Shown here one piece after another: positions 1 through 7,053 of a stretch of DNA of 7,192 bases. Numbering within the stretch: the first letter of the stretch is position 1; each line of letters opens with the position of its first letter. Below the pieces are notes generated by a model that made no database searches, had not been told where the DNA came from, and saw only the letters and a program-made list of their open reading frames with translations. The DNA is from CAYRNC01 sp964425645 (GTDB lineage: Bacteria > Bacillota > Clostridia > Peptostreptococcales > Anaerovoracaceae), in contig CAYRNC010000090.1 of NCBI GenBank assembly GCA_964425645.1, forward strand, positions 1 through 7,192, written 5' to 3'. The position numbers and the translations under genes were made by a program.

Positions 1-41
1 CCCGGAATGGGTCTTTTTTTTATTTGTTTGGGCAATTCATT

Positions 42-845
42 TTACAACTTGCCATACCGGACAGTCTCATCAAAGGCCCCTTGCGCAATTCCGATGGCTT
101 GTGCTGCGATTCCTAATCTGCCCACATCAAGAGATTTCATGGCTATTTTAAAACCTTCACCCAGCCCTCCTAAAATATTTTCCTTAGGTACCTTCACATC
201 TGTAAAAACTAATTCTGTTGCAATAGCAGCCCTGATCCCCATCTTGTTGGTTCTGTTTGGACAGGTAAACCCTTTCATACCCTTTTCTAAAATAAATGCA
301 CTAATGCCTTTTGCCCTTTTTCCTTTGTCTGTCATAGCCATAATCACATAAACATCGGCTACCCCTCCTCCTGAAATGAAAATTTTATTTCCGTTTATGA
401 TATAGCAATCTCCCATATCTACGGCAGTAGTTTCAATGCCAACAACGTCACTTCCCGCATTCGGTTCAGTCATACCAAAAGCCCCCAATTTCCTGCCTGC
501 CAGAAGATCCGGCAGATATTTTTTCTTTTGTATCTCTGTACCAAAAGTCATGATCGGCCAAGCACACACTGCACAGTGGGTCTGTATAATCACCCCGGTT
601 GAGGCGCAAAACTTAGAAATCTCCTCAATACTCATAACATAAGATACATAATCAGACCCATATCCGCCCCACTTTCGTGGAAATGGCAGCCCCATAAATC
701 CTTTCTTTCCTGCGTTTTCTATAGTGTCTTTAGGGAATCGGGCATCTGCATCTATTTCGGCTGCAATAGGTGCAACGTACTCCTGAGTAAAATCGCGGGC
801 CATCTGCTGTATTTTTTTCTGTTCATTTGTAAGATTAAAATCCAT
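42..845 (-). CDS. Acyl-CoA dehydrogenase, butyryl-CoA dehydrogenase-like, C-terminally truncated
   Basis: This is an FAD-dependent acyl-CoA dehydrogenase, the family that oxidises acyl-CoA to enoyl-CoA with an electron-transfer flavoprotein as partner, or runs in reverse in butyrate formation. I chose the ATG at 843-845 because the protein then begins MDFNLTNEQ, the usual family N-terminus, and AAGGA lies just upstream; a TTG at 902 would add 19 residues with no family likeness. The N-terminal helical domain is about residues 1-120, the family signature FGMTEPNAGSD is at 123-133, and the beta domain runs to about 225. The protein stops after 267 residues (TAA at 42-44), where the family has about 380. 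It ends just as the C-terminal helical domain begins (AIGIAQGAFDETVRYGKL), so the domain carrying the catalytic glutamate and much of the FAD and tetramer contacts is missing. It is either a pseudogene or cut by a frameshift or assembly error; the activity is probably lost as written. Confidence 0.85.
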   Translation of the reverse strand: MDFNLTNEQKKIQQMARDFTQEYVAPIAAEIDADARFPKDTIENAGKKGFMGLPFPRKWGGYGSDYVSYVMSIEEISKFCASTGVIIQTHCAVCAWPIMTFGTEIQKKKYLPDLLAGRKLGAFGMTEPNAGSDVVGIETTAVDMGDCYIINGNKIFISGGGVADVYVIMAMTDKGKRAKGISAFILEKGMKGFTCPNRTNKMGIRAAIATELVFTDVKVPKENILGGLGEGFKIAMKSLDVGRLGIAAQAIGIAQGAFDETVRYGKL

Positions 846-897
846 ATTATCCTTGTATGATGTATTTAGAAGCCAATACTCATACTTTCCTTTCTTT

Positions 898-926
898 TTC
901 AAAATGCTTGCTATACTTGCTATAAT
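898..926 (+). promoter_or_regulatory. Candidate extended -10 promoter reading rightward
   Basis: TGCTATAAT at 918-926 is a perfect extended -10 element, and TTCAAA at 898-903 is a four-of-six match to a -35 box at 17-bp spacing. It points towards the IS110 remnant and could have been its promoter. AT-rich DNA yields such matches by chance, so this is tentative. Confidence 0.25.
907..924. repeat. Tandem 9-bp direct repeat
   Basis: CTTGCTATA occurs twice in perfect tandem (907-915 and 916-924) between the dehydrogenase gene and the IS110 remnant. The second copy supplies part of the candidate TATAAT box. It is too short to assign a function. Confidence 0.5.
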
Positions 927-1062
927 AGATTTAGACCTGTGGACCCTTAATTCTATTTAGTACCAGCGATCTTAATAAAGCTTCCCCCGACCATCTTAAG
1001 TAGGATATGACAGAAAACTCGAGACTTCTTGCAAGTTAATCCGTCGATAAAGGAATAGATCT

Positions 1063-1505
1063 ATCTTTATACAAATAACCCAGTCCATTGGACAGATTAG
1101 ACCATATGACAGACAAATAGGAGAAACACTTGCCGGAATCGGATCCATTATGATGTCTTTAGATTTGGTTGCAATAATCATTCATGATAGAGGAAGATAT
1201 CAATCGTTTCTCATATCATAGTAAGTTACTAGCCTTTGCAAGGTTGGACCCATCCGTATATCAAATCGGCATCTATAAAGCTAACCGCACTCGGATGTCG
1301 AAACTTGCTTCAACGGTTCTACGTTGTGTTTTGATTAATGCGGCACATAACATCGCATTTAATAAGAGAATATTTTAAGGCCTACTATAACCTTAGGGTT
1401 ACTAAAAGGCGATCCCATTACAATGCTTGGGGCATTGCTTCTGGAAATTTTGTTCGTATTGTTCATAAAATATTGCGTCGCCAACCGGTTTTTAATTTAG
1501 CTTAA
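1063..1505 (+). pseudogene. IS110-family transposase remnant
   Basis: This is the C-terminal part of an IS110-type transposase (IS116/IS110/IS902 domain), split over three frames. About 1063-1183 reads like the end of the coiled linker and the helix-hairpin-like stretch (QITQSIGQI, ETLAGIGSIMM). From 1184 a second frame carries EEDINRFSYHSKLLAFARLDPSVYQ, followed by RMSKLAS and INAAHNIAFNKRIF. A one-base shift near 1374 leads to KAYYN, SHYNAWGIASGN and the family-typical end FNLA with TAA at 1503-1505. The usual FAGLDP motif reads FARLDP, and the N-terminal DEDD catalytic domain is not visible, although weak similarity may reach back to about 960. It is inactive. It is the only recognisable coding sequence on the plus strand, and it shows that transposition has touched the DNA between the dehydrogenase and the dehydratase locus. 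Confidence 0.8.
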
Positions 1506-1693
1506 AACCAGCTATAGATTATTGAATCCTCAGAGTTCACCTCTTTGAAGTCGTTAAGGTTATTCTTTATATTTACCCCAAAAATTAATTTCTTTGGAAT
1601 ATAATCTTGACCTCATAGCCGATATCCTCATCTTATAGAAATCGTCCATCGCCCATTATTATGATCTGATGTCACTATTTTTTTAACATCCAA
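1506..1693. other. Intergenic stretch, no gene seen
   Basis: These 188 bases separate the ends of two convergent genes (the transposase remnant and ddrB). I see no open frame with family likeness and no convincing terminator. An AT-rich imperfect palindrome near 1578-1597 has no following T tract. Part of the stretch may be the 3' end of the IS110 element. Confidence 0.5.
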
Positions 1694-2020
1694 TTAAAGA
1701 AGATTCAGCTTCATATTCTTTAGATATCGTGACGCATTCTGCCCTATCCGTCTGTACTCTCCGGGCTTAGATAACCGCACAGAATAAAGGCAGTCTCCAT
1801 TTTTTAAATCTGATACATGCAAGAAACCTTTCTCCCCATACAAAATAACTACAACCCCCGCTATACTCATCCTAATATCCCTAAGTCCCTTTAAAATATA
1901 TTTTTCACACAAGCAACCTTCTTCTTCAATACCATGGGCAACTTCATCGACTAAATTACACATATAGTGTTTTTCTTCATATCCGACCATAATAGTCGGT
2001 TTTTCCTGATCGTATTTCAT
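1694..2020 (-). CDS. ddrB: Diol/glycerol dehydratase reactivase, small subunit
   Basis: This is the small (beta) subunit of the reactivating factor for B12-dependent diol or glycerol dehydratase (DdrB/PduH/DhaG family). With the large subunit it removes damaged cobalamin from inactivated dehydratase in the cytoplasm. The 108 residues fit the family length. Two conserved places are visible: GIEEEG at 30-35, a motif shared with the dehydratase medium subunit that this protein mimics, and YRRIGQNASRYLK at 89-101, matching the family's IG-NAAR-K ending. The start is fixed by a four-base ATGA overlap with the ddrA stop and a strong GGAGGAA five bases upstream, so the two subunits are translationally coupled. 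No gene follows on this strand for about 850 bases, so it is probably the last gene of the operon. The assignment is firm; whether the partner enzyme uses propanediol or glycerol cannot be told. Confidence 0.92.
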   Translation of the reverse strand: MKYDQEKPTIMVGYEEKHYMCNLVDEVAHGIEEEGCLCEKYILKGLRDIRMSIAGVVVILYGEKGFLHVSDLKNGDCLYSVRLSKPGEYRRIGQNASRYLKNMKLNLL

Positions 2021-3834
2021 ACGATTTCCTCCGCAAACTTTGTAATCAATCCCGTTGCCACTGCATTTCTCGGCCCTTCTGTCCCCCGGATATTCCCTTT
2101 GCCTGCAGAAAGCTTTCTTAATGACAGTTCTTCCGTAACCAAGTTAGGTGCTTCGAAATCCAAGAATGAACCCCCTACGAGAATTACATGCTTGCAGGGT
2201 TCTCTTTCTATATCTAGCAGATCTAATGCACGCAACACATTTGCCACAAGAACTTTTTTTTTGGCATCCTGTCTAATTCTTTTAATTTTTTCTACAGTAC
2301 TATCTGAATCGATAATGAGCAATTGTCCATCATCCAAAACAGTTACGATTTGGCCATAATATCTTGCATCTAGTGCTTGTTCAAAAAAACGCACATTACC
2401 ATTTTCATATTTGATCCTATATAGATTATCTATTCTGGCTAAAGGGTATTTTTTAATTTGCTCTGCCATCTCAAAATTGTTTAGATTCAATTCTGAATCG
2501 ATTAACATAGTTACTAAATTCCCTGCCCCTGCAAGATGTATACTCTTAATTTTACCTTCTATGTCCATATATGCCGCATCTGTAGATCCTGCACCAATAT
2601 CAATCACCACTAACGGTAATTCTGTTCCGGGTGTGGTAAGGGCCCCCCTTAGTGCCATTTCGCCTTCAATACCACCTATTTCAATTGGAATATTTAATTT
2701 TTTCTGCAGGCTATCAGCAACTCGCTCCATAAAAGTCATGTCTGCACGAATCATTGCAGCCACTGCAACTCCTGTTTCCATCGCGTACTCTTCCGCAAGT
2801 CCCCCTTTAATAGCTATTGCCGTCTGTGTATCCACGGCAAACAGATCACTGATTCGGATATCAGATTTTAACACTTTACAATTATTTGCCATACTAACTT
2901 TAATATTTTCTATCATGCCACCAATATTAGTGCCCGCCTCGCCGTGCACATCAATTATTCCATTTATGTTTTTAATCGTACCCATGATTTTAGCAGCGCC
3001 CCGGTCCACCATTACGGATTTACTGATTCGCTTTCCCACAATCTCCATAGAGCCTGCAGGGATAATCCTTTCTCGTATTTCTCCTTTTGGCGTTCTTATG
3101 ACCACCGCCGAGCGGTTTCCTATTAGAGCTTTTGCTATGTACTTGCAGTAGTCCGTTTCTTTGGCACTGAGATTAAAAACTGTTGCAATGCCATAGGGGT
3201 TGGATAAAAAATCAATACTGTAGCCTGGCGCAGCTACTTCAACAGCACACATCATTTTCGATGGTATTTTTTCAATTTTTTTCACTTCATCAACAATTGG
3301 TATTTTTTTATGCAATCGATTGTTAATAAGCGTCCCCTCATCTTTTTGTACAATCGCACCTGTAATTGTATATCCATCCTTCTCCATTTGATTTAGTCTT
3401 TTTGCAGCAGCACCAAACTCAAACTCCTTTGGTATTACAGCTATATAATTTCCTTCTACAGAAAGTGTTTCACCAAGGAAAAATGTATAGCCAACACCGA
3501 GTCCTTCACCACCAGGAGTATCGGGGTTATGGCCGATCATGGTAGAATCGGTAATCACAGTTTCCGTAATCGTATCCATTGCAAAATCTGCAACAACGGG
3601 CGCTGCATCATTTATCAGAATCTTTTTTATAGTTATGCTTTGATTTCTATGGTTATTAAGAAGCTTAGAAATCGAAGCAAGAATTCCATCTATATTATCT
3701 ACTGTACCCTTTGTACCGGTGGTTTTACTGATGCTACTTGCGCTAAATTTTACACTGCCGTTTTCTAATATCTCTGCCAATGCAGCTTCAGTCGTCGCAT
3801 TACCGATGTCTATACCAATGATCACTTCCTTCAT
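2017..3834 (-). CDS. ddrA: Diol/glycerol dehydratase reactivase, large subunit
   Basis: This is the ATPase subunit of the dehydratase-reactivating factor (DdrA/PduG/DhaF family), an Hsp70/actin-like chaperone. It exchanges damaged for intact adenosylcobalamin in diol or glycerol dehydratase at the cost of ATP. The 605 residues are full length. The phosphate-1 loop GIDIGNATTE is at 7-16, and the hallmark ETVITDSTMIGHNPDTPGGE spans about 91-110. SNPYGIATVFNLS at 211-223 and ALIGNRSAVV at 236-245 are also family-conserved. The phosphate-2 loop VIDIGAGSTDA is at 410-420, the adenosine motif ILVGGSFLDFE at 551-561, and NIRGTEGPRNAVATGL at 581-596. The ATG at 3832-3834 follows the end of the broken small-subunit gene by five bases, with AGGGAGA upstream. 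No frame damage is seen over 1.8 kb, in contrast to the dehydratase remnants directly upstream. It may therefore be kept under selection, perhaps to serve another dehydratase. Confidence 0.95.
   Translation of the reverse strand: MKEVIIGIDIGNATTEAALAEILENGSVKFSASSISKTTGTKGTVDNIDGILASISKLLNNHRNQSITIKKILINDAAPVVADFAMDTITETVITDSTMIGHNPDTPGGEGLGVGYTFFLGETLSVEGNYIAVIPKEFEFGAAAKRLNQMEKDGYTITGAIVQKDEGTLINNRLHKKIPIVDEVKKIEKIPSKMMCAVEVAAPGYSIDFLSNPYGIATVFNLSAKETDYCKYIAKALIGNRSAVVIRTPKGEIRERIIPAGSMEIVGKRISKSVMVDRGAAKIMGTIKNINGIIDVHGEAGTNIGGMIENIKVSMANNCKVLKSDIRISDLFAVDTQTAIAIKGGLAEEYAMETGVAVAAMIRADMTFMERVADSLQKKLNIPIEIGGIEGEMALRGALTTPGTELPLVVIDIGAGSTDAAYMDIEGKIKSIHLAGAGNLVTMLIDSELNLNNFEMAEQIKKYPLARIDNLYRIKYENGNVRFFEQALDARYYGQIVTVLDDGQLLIIDSDSTVEKIKRIRQDAKKKVLVANVLRALDLLDIEREPCKHVILVGGSFLDFEAPNLVTEELSLRKLSAGKGNIRGTEGPRNAVATGLITKFAEEIV
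2026..2032 (-). promoter_or_regulatory. Ribosome binding site of ddrB inside the ddrA end
   Basis: GGAGGAA lies five bases before the ddrB ATG, within the last codons of ddrA. With the ATGA overlap it decides the start and supports coupled, near-equal synthesis of the two reactivase subunits. Confidence 0.8.
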
Positions 3835-3839
3835 AGTTC

Positions 3840-4270
3840 TTACCTGTCTCCCTTTAGTCTATTTCTCTTTTTAATCACTACAGTGGTTTCCTTTACGAAA
3901 CGATCTGTTTTCTCAGCGACGTAGTTATTTTTAGCTCTTCAGCAATTGACATTGGCTCTATATCTGTAGATCTATACGGTCGTAACGCGTTATATATTTT
4001 GATGAGTCTATCGCCGTCAATATAAACCGTTTACGCTGCCCACTGAAAATTTAACACCATGTATTTATCACATTTTTGTTCGACAACTTTCGGCCTAAGT
4101 CAGCAAGCTTACTTCTGCCTGCACGACAGTCACCTGCTTCTACCCCGCCGTTTAGAAGATTTTCAAATATAACTTCCTCAATGTTTTCCACTTGGGGTAA
4201 AATATCAAAGCTCTTCTTTTCTCCATTAATAAATGCCCCCGCATAGATTATTGAATATTTTATCTTTTTT
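3840..4270 (-). pseudogene. pduE: Diol/glycerol dehydratase small subunit, decayed
   Basis: This is a broken gene for the small (gamma) subunit of B12-dependent diol/glycerol dehydratase, recognised piecewise in three frame segments. The first segment holds FENLLNGGVEAGDCR, like the family's LENVLNGKV-AEDLR. After a shift near 4080 comes LNFQWAA, then an in-frame TAA at 4031-4033 where the family has Glu, then LIKIYNALRPYRSTD, the most conserved stretch of the family. After another shift near 3935 the end reads NYVAEKTDRFVKE and RNRLKGDR, with TAA at 3840-3842. At the expected start a good Shine-Dalgarno sequence (GAAAGGAG, 4271-4278) survives, but the place of the start codon reads ATA. It lies between the medium-subunit remnant and intact ddrA, the normal order of such operons. 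Several independent lesions argue for true decay rather than one sequencing error. Confidence 0.85.
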
Positions 4271-4290
4271 CTCCTTTCACTGGTTTAAAT

Positions 4291-4680
4291 TCAAATTCTA
4301 CTGGCGTTTTTCGCTGCAATATATACAACCAGTGTCACCATAGCAGATATTTGCCATTTGTGCCGTAAAAGCCGTAGAGTCCTGTCTTTGTACTGAAGTG
4401 ATTGGTTTAGGAACCTTTCTATTTGCATATTTTGCTGCGGTATTGCCAATACTTCTAAATACATCGCTAATTAATCTGTGGAGTCTGGGAAGATAGTTCC
4501 AAATTAAATAAAAGTGACATTCCCTTTTGATGTAATAGGGTTCCCCTTTAACTAAATTGCTTGCTATACTTATGCCAGATCCATTCAATTTTGAACCAAT
4601 ACCTGCCAGCAAACTCCCCCATTTTCTTGCTATTCNNNNNNNNNNTGATGGCATGGAATTTGCTAAAAGCAAAACCAATT
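4291..4680 (-). pseudogene. pduD: Diol/glycerol dehydratase medium subunit, decayed and shortened
   Basis: These are remnants of the medium (beta) subunit of B12-dependent diol/glycerol dehydratase. The frame starting near 4678 gives GSKLNGSGISI (GSGISI codons at 4565-4582), the family's G-KLSGSGISIG stretch. From about 4544 a second frame continues GTLLHQKG and FNLELSSQTPQ, matching GTTVIHQ and NLELFPQAP, and stops at 4467-4469. The first frame resumes with SIGNTAAKYANRKVPKPI, matching IGKNAARYAKRESPQPV. A third shift leads to VVYIAAKNASRI and TGA at 4291-4293, like the family C-terminus. A ten-N gap (4636-4645) interrupts the N-terminal half, and the part around the usual GIEEEG helix is missing or scrambled. 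The family has about 220 residues; fewer than 150 codons remain here. No large-subunit (pduC) sequence is seen upstream, where the PEBP gene begins instead. Confidence 0.8.
4636..4645. other. Ten-N assembly gap
   Basis: Ten unknown bases lie in the medium-subunit remnant. The identical length of the other gap in the window suggests a placeholder, so the true gap size is unknown and part of the remnant may be missing from the assembly. Confidence 0.9.
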
Positions 4681-4752
4681 TCTTGCTAAGAGTTGGATAA
4701 AATCTTTATCAACTTCTTTTTTTCTTATGTGTAACGCTTTGTAGCTGCCAAA

Positions 4753-5289
4753 TCATTCACACCCTTTCATTGTACTACTATAGTATTTCCCATATGTTGT
4801 GGCTTCAGCAAGAACTTTTCCTCTCATTTCTTTTAATAAATCATTGAAATAAAATCCGTCATCTAGTGTTAAGAAAGAATTGAGTGCATATATCCGAATC
4901 TCGTATTCATGGGCATTACTAATAGGTGCAGGACCGCCATATCGGTTGCAAGCTTCATCTTCGGAATCATATTGGACTATCCATGTGTTCTTACCCTGAA
5001 TAATCCCTACATCTATTTCTTTCATCTTTCGGCTTGCATTTTCCTTCAATGCATTTATGCCTTCGGGTATATTTGCTACAAGCCAATGTATCCATGAAAA
5101 ACCCTCTTCCTTGATATTATCAAAATCCTGGAAAACAATTGCGTATGATACCACATCATCAGGCGCATTCTTCCATTCTAAGGGAAGTGATAATTGTGGT
5201 ATGCCCATTGTTACATCATTTGACCTTTTCCCGTATTTGTCTGCTATTACTCCATCGATAATCCCTTCACTTCTAATAGCAAAGATCAT
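4753..5289 (-). CDS. YbhB/YbcL-type PEBP family protein
   Basis: This is a phosphatidylethanolamine-binding-protein fold protein of the bacterial YbhB/YbcL (Raf kinase inhibitor-like) group, about 178 residues. The family markers are in order: PQLSLPLEW at 31-39, the D-x-D ligand-pocket motif in FQDFD at 53-57, SWIHWLVANIPEG at 65-77 with the pocket histidine at 68, RYGGPAPISNAHEYEIRIYAL at 116-136. No signal peptide is seen, so it is probably cytoplasmic. The bacterial family has no settled biochemical role, so I name none. The ATG is preceded by GGGAGGAG at about 12 bases, a somewhat long spacing. It follows the aminotransferase by 69 bases on the same strand and could be co-transcribed with it. 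It ends about 70 bases before the dehydratase remnants begin, in the place where a large-subunit gene would be expected. Confidence 0.88.
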   Translation of the reverse strand: MIFAIRSEGIIDGVIADKYGKRSNDVTMGIPQLSLPLEWKNAPDDVVSYAIVFQDFDNIKEEGFSWIHWLVANIPEGINALKENASRKMKEIDVGIIQGKNTWIVQYDSEDEACNRYGGPAPISNAHEYEIRIYALNSFLTLDDGFYFNDLLKEMRGKVLAEATTYGKYYSSTMKGCE

Positions 5290-5358
5290 TTTTAAGTTCC
5301 ACTCCTCCCACTATGCAAATTGCGCGCTACACACTTATTAAGTTTTATACCGCACAAT

Positions 5359-6707
5359 TCAAATTATATTTTTTCTTATAGAATCCTCAAATATTTTCAA
5401 ACCGGCCTCGATTTGTGCATCAGTAATTACCAATGGAGCTAAAAATCTGATTACATTCCCGTATGTTCCAGCATTTTCAAGCAAAAGTCCACTTTGAACA
5501 GAATCGTCTATTATCGCATTAACTAATGCTGCATTCGGCTTCTTAGTTTTTTTATCGGTTACAAATTCTATTCCCATCATGCAGCCTATACCTCTTACAT
5601 CACCGACAACATCATACATGTCTTTCCAATTGTTATATGCCTTATTCAGCTTGTCGGCAATCTCAAGTGCTCTTCTAGGCAAATTCTTTTTTTCCATAGT
5701 TTCAATAAGCTTTAATGCCGATGCACAGGAAAGAGCATTTCCCCCGTAAGTTCCCCCTATAGTCCCTACCGGAGTTGCATCAAAGATTTCTTTTCTAGCA
5801 GTTACCGCACTTAAAGGTAGACCTCCTGCAATGGATTTTGCTGTAGTTAAAATATCGGGTTCACATCCTCCTTCTTTCCAGTATTCAGCTGCAAACATTC
5901 TTCCCGATCTTGCAAATCCGGTTTGGACCTCATCTGCAACGAGAAGGATTCCATTATCGTCACAAATTTTCCTAACAGCTTTGACCCATTCAATGGGAGC
6001 AGGAATAAAACCACCCTCACCTTGTACGGGTTCTAAANNNNNNNNNNATTATCGGCGGGAGAAGCTTCAATAAATACTTTTTCTAATTTCTCGATATAAT
6101 AATCGATCGCCTGCTTATAAGTCATTCCTTCCGGCTTTCTGTACATATTCGGAAACTCTGCTCGGCATACCCCATCAGGGAAGGGACCCATTCCAGCGGA
6201 ATATGATTTCTTAGCTGTCATCGCCATTGTAAGAGTTGTTCTGCCATGAAATGCGCCTGAAAAAACAACTATGTTAGGCCTGCCGGTAAAAGCTTTTGCG
6301 ATCTTTACCGCATTCTCATTCGCTTCTGATCCGCTGTTAACAAACATTGTCTTTTTTTCTTTCCCCTGAACAGGGGCTATACTATTTATTTTTTCAGCTA
6401 GCTTGATATATCCTTCATGCGTAACCATATTTATCATGGCATGAAAATAATTATTAGACTGTTCTTTTACTGCCTCAATAAGCTCTGGATTACTATAGCC
6501 AATATTCAATACTCCAACCCCGCCTATCCAGTCAAGGAAGATGTTTCCATCGACATCTTCGAATATGGCGCCTTCGCCCCGCTTGATAACACAGGGATAT
6601 ATACAACGGATTGCATTGGGGATAGCTTTTTGTCTCCTTTTAATTATTTCTTTCGCCTTTGGGCCTGGAAGTAGTGTAACGATTTTGGGCAAAGCATTTT
6701 TTAACAT
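5359..6707 (-). CDS. gabT: Class III aminotransferase, 4-aminobutyrate aminotransferase-like
   Basis: This is a PLP-dependent class III (omega-amino) aminotransferase, probably acting on 4-aminobutyrate or a similar omega-amino acid with 2-oxoglutarate; related enzymes for ornithine or beta-alanine are alternatives. The first part (220 codons) has NSGSEANENAVKIAKAFTGR from 124 and the cofactor-stacking FHGRT at 153-157. After the N gap come LEPVQGEGGF, the PLP-nitrogen Asp in VADEVQTGFARSG (Asp codon 5932-5934), the Schiff-base Lys in TTAKSIAGGLPLSAV (Lys codon 5836-5838), and GGTYGGNALSCASA. The ten N leave the two halves out of frame by one base. Family alignment calls for about five residues between ADN and LEPVQ, or about 14 bases, so the shift is an assembly artefact and one intact gene of about 450 residues is likely. 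The ATG at 6705-6707 has AGAGAGG upstream. The PEBP gene follows in the same direction. Confidence 0.9.
6038..6047. other. Ten-N assembly gap inside the aminotransferase
   Basis: Ten N replace what should be about 14 bases, judged from the family's ADN-xxxxx-LEPVQ spacing. The apparent frameshift across it should not be read as a mutation. Confidence 0.9.
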
Positions 6708-6725
6708 TCTTCAACCTCTCTTGTA

Positions 6726-6806
6726 TTATTTTGTAGTAGTAATGATTGATAAGTTCTGAAAATACATTTCCATTTCTTTAATAATGGATTCAGTCATGGC
6801 GCACAT
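6726..6806 (-). CDS. Possible small ORF before the aminotransferase
   Basis: A 26-residue frame begins MCAMTESIIKEMEMYFQNL and ends 18 bases before the aminotransferase start. The frame stays open upstream without a start codon back to about 6890, so it could be the tail of an older, broken gene. There is no clear Shine-Dalgarno sequence and I do not recognise it. It may equally be plain leader sequence. Confidence 0.2.
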   Translation of the reverse strand: MCAMTESIIKEMEMYFQNLSIITTTK

Positions 6807-6859
6807 CTTGAATATTCTTTTGTGGAAAAATAGTCTTAATTCTGCATAATTATTTTTGC

Positions 6860-6934
6860 CTTGATTAACTTGGATTGTCAAGGGTTTGCTGCGTTAGCAA
6901 TATATACACCCATGATTGTTCCAAGTTAATCAAG
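6860..6934. repeat. Perfect 15-bp inverted repeat with 45-base centre
   Basis: The arm CTTGATTAACTTGGA (6860-6874) and its exact reverse complement (6920-6934) flank 45 bases. Inside the centre is a smaller hairpin, TTGCT-GCGTT-AGCAA (6886-6900). No T tract follows on either strand, so it is not a standard terminator. It may be a tiny MITE-like element, a paired-arm RNA structure, or an operator. The leftward strand also shows TTGACA at 6876-6881, just inside the left arm, with only a weak -10 after it. Confidence 0.7.
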
Positions 6935-7053
6935 CAGGATGCTTCCAGTAAAGGCAAGATTAAACCAATAAACGGTTTCTTATAATCAGAGGCAACGGTG
7001 TAATTAGTCCCGGCTTCCTTCAGAATTTGGACAGCATAATCCAGAATAATCAT
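6865..7053 (-). CDS. Unrecognised 62-residue ORF coupled to the small subunit gene
   Basis: The start is well supported: its ATG overlaps the stop of the upstream dehydratase small subunit gene as ATGA, with AAAGGAG four bases before it. The product begins MIILDYAVQILKEAGTNYTV and has one hydrophobic stretch (PFIGLILPLLEASCLI). I do not recognise a family. The usual gene here would be the reactivase ddrA, but the GIDIGN-TTE motif is absent in all three frames. The last 25 or so codons lie in the inverted repeat, so the 3' end may be a replacement caused by an insertion or deletion, leaving a gene fragment. Confidence 0.45.
   Translation of the reverse strand: MIILDYAVQILKEAGTNYTVASDYKKPFIGLILPLLEASCLINLEQSWVYILLTQQTLDNPS

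Noticed and set aside
1..22. Possible plus-strand terminator: ACCC-GGAAT-GGGT-like stem followed by a T run
   Set aside because: The left part of the stem would lie outside the window and only three pairs are visible, so it cannot be supported.
846..902. N-terminal extension of the acyl-CoA dehydrogenase from a TTG at 902
   Set aside because: The added residues do not resemble the family, and the ATG at 843-845 has its own ribosome binding site and gives the canonical N-terminus.
996..1181. 61-codon open frame on the minus strand
   Set aside because: It lies opposite the IS110 transposase remnant and has no family likeness.
1577..1597. AT-rich palindrome (CCAAA...TTTGG) downstream of ddrB as a terminator
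   Set aside because: The stem needs a bulge and mismatches, and no T tract follows on either strand.
2411..3151. 246-codon open frame on the plus strand opposite ddrA
   Set aside because: It is antisense to a well-conserved full-length gene, has no ribosome binding site of note, and its residue pattern mirrors the codon structure of ddrA.
4560..4570. CTTGCTATACT shared with the tandem repeat at 907-917
   Set aside because: An 11-base match lying in the coding remnant of the conserved GSGISI region is most simply chance.
6852..6881. Promoter for the aminotransferase with TTGACA at 6876-6881 on the minus strand
   Set aside because: The only -10 at 18-bp spacing is AAAAAT, a poor match; better AT boxes are too far away. 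Noted with the inverted repeat instead.
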